Assembly (NCBI GenBank): GCA_046729855.1
Contig: JBKPHM010000062.1
Coordinates: 1-5,371, forward strand
Length of the DNA: 5,371 nucleotides
Reading direction: 5' to 3'
DNA from: DATHSY01 sp046729855
Lineage (GTDB): Bacteria; Actinomycetota; UBA4738; HRBIN12
The translations under genes and the position numbers were made by a program. The notes below the pieces were generated by a model that ran no database searches, had not been told where the DNA came from, and worked only from the letters and a program-made list of their open reading frames with translations. Positions 5,246-5,371 of the stretch are shown here, piece after piece (positions within the stretch are counted from its first letter, which is position 1; every line of letters begins with the position of its first letter).

Positions 5246-5371
5246 GTGATTCGAGTCGGAGTGCTGAGTCCGCACACGGCGATTGGGCCGGTGGAGGAGT
5301 TTCCAGAAATGGCGCCCGGGCGGGTCGTGACCTGTGTAGCGCGCGTTTCGAGCGACGCAGCGGCCGTCGGC
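5246..5371 (+). CDS. Maleate isomerase/arylmalonate decarboxylase-like enzyme, N-terminal part
   Basis: This is a partial gene, 42 codons, open to the right edge of the window. The start VIRVGVLSPHTAIGP (GTG read as Met), followed by EEFPEMAPGRVVT and VARVSSD, matches the N-terminus of Asp/Glu-racemase-superfamily proteins. It is closest to maleate cis-trans isomerases and arylmalonate decarboxylases (typically iGlLsP....gpE.ElpaMaPgrv). These enzymes use cysteines for proton transfer or decarboxylation on C4-type and malonate-type acids. The catalytic cysteines would lie beyond the window, so activity and subfamily cannot be settled. GTG 5246 is chosen because AGGA at 5233-5236, overlapping the stop of the GAF gene, is 9 nt upstream. 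The 11-bp gap makes it the probable fourth intact gene of the transporter operon. Confidence 0.78.
   Translation, partial: MIRVGVLSPHTAIGPVEEFPEMAPGRVVTCVARVSSDAAAVG

Overview
The window is strongly GC-rich, with G/C dominating third codon positions and several GTG starts. The proteins resemble those of high-GC Actinomycetota. The GAF protein, ABM-type monooxygenase and decayed ArsR-like regulator suggest, to my eye, soil Thermoleophilia-type lineages, but that placement is an inference from protein style and not a phylogeny.

Layout. On the minus strand, 85-852 encodes a classical short-chain dehydrogenase/reductase. It is divergent from a plus-strand gene at 918-1409 for a stand-alone cyclic-nucleotide-binding-domain protein. 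The 65-bp gap between them holds a perfect TGTGATCACA palindrome. From about 1410 to 2023 there is no intact gene. This stretch contains what look like remnants of a LysR-type regulator C-terminus (minus strand) and of an ArsR-like winged-helix regulator (plus strand). The ArsR-like remnant has a one-base frameshift and has lost its recognition-helix segment. The stretch ends with a large imperfect hairpin at 1951-1997.

From 2024 to the right edge all genes are on the plus strand and tightly packed. First comes a well-initiated but truncated RibD-C/dihydrofolate-reductase-like reading frame (41 codons). Its stop overlaps the start of a full-length MMPL/RND-type membrane transporter (734 aa) as ATGA. 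An antibiotic-biosynthesis-monooxygenase-fold protein begins directly after the transporter stop. A lone GAF-domain protein follows after 8 bp, and then the N-terminus of a maleate isomerase / arylmalonate decarboxylase-like enzyme (Asp/Glu racemase superfamily), which runs off the window.

How they may work together. The packing (4-bp overlap, 0-bp, 8-bp and 11-bp gaps) argues for one transcript. That transcript would combine an exporter, a small oxygenase/stress-type protein, a ligand-sensing GAF domain and a carboxylic-acid isomerase or decarboxylase. The most unusual point is that the transporter's translation appears to be driven through a decayed reductase gene acting as a leader ORF, below a hairpin that has a competing alternative fold. 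No CRISPR array, tRNA, rRNA or insertion-sequence signature was seen.
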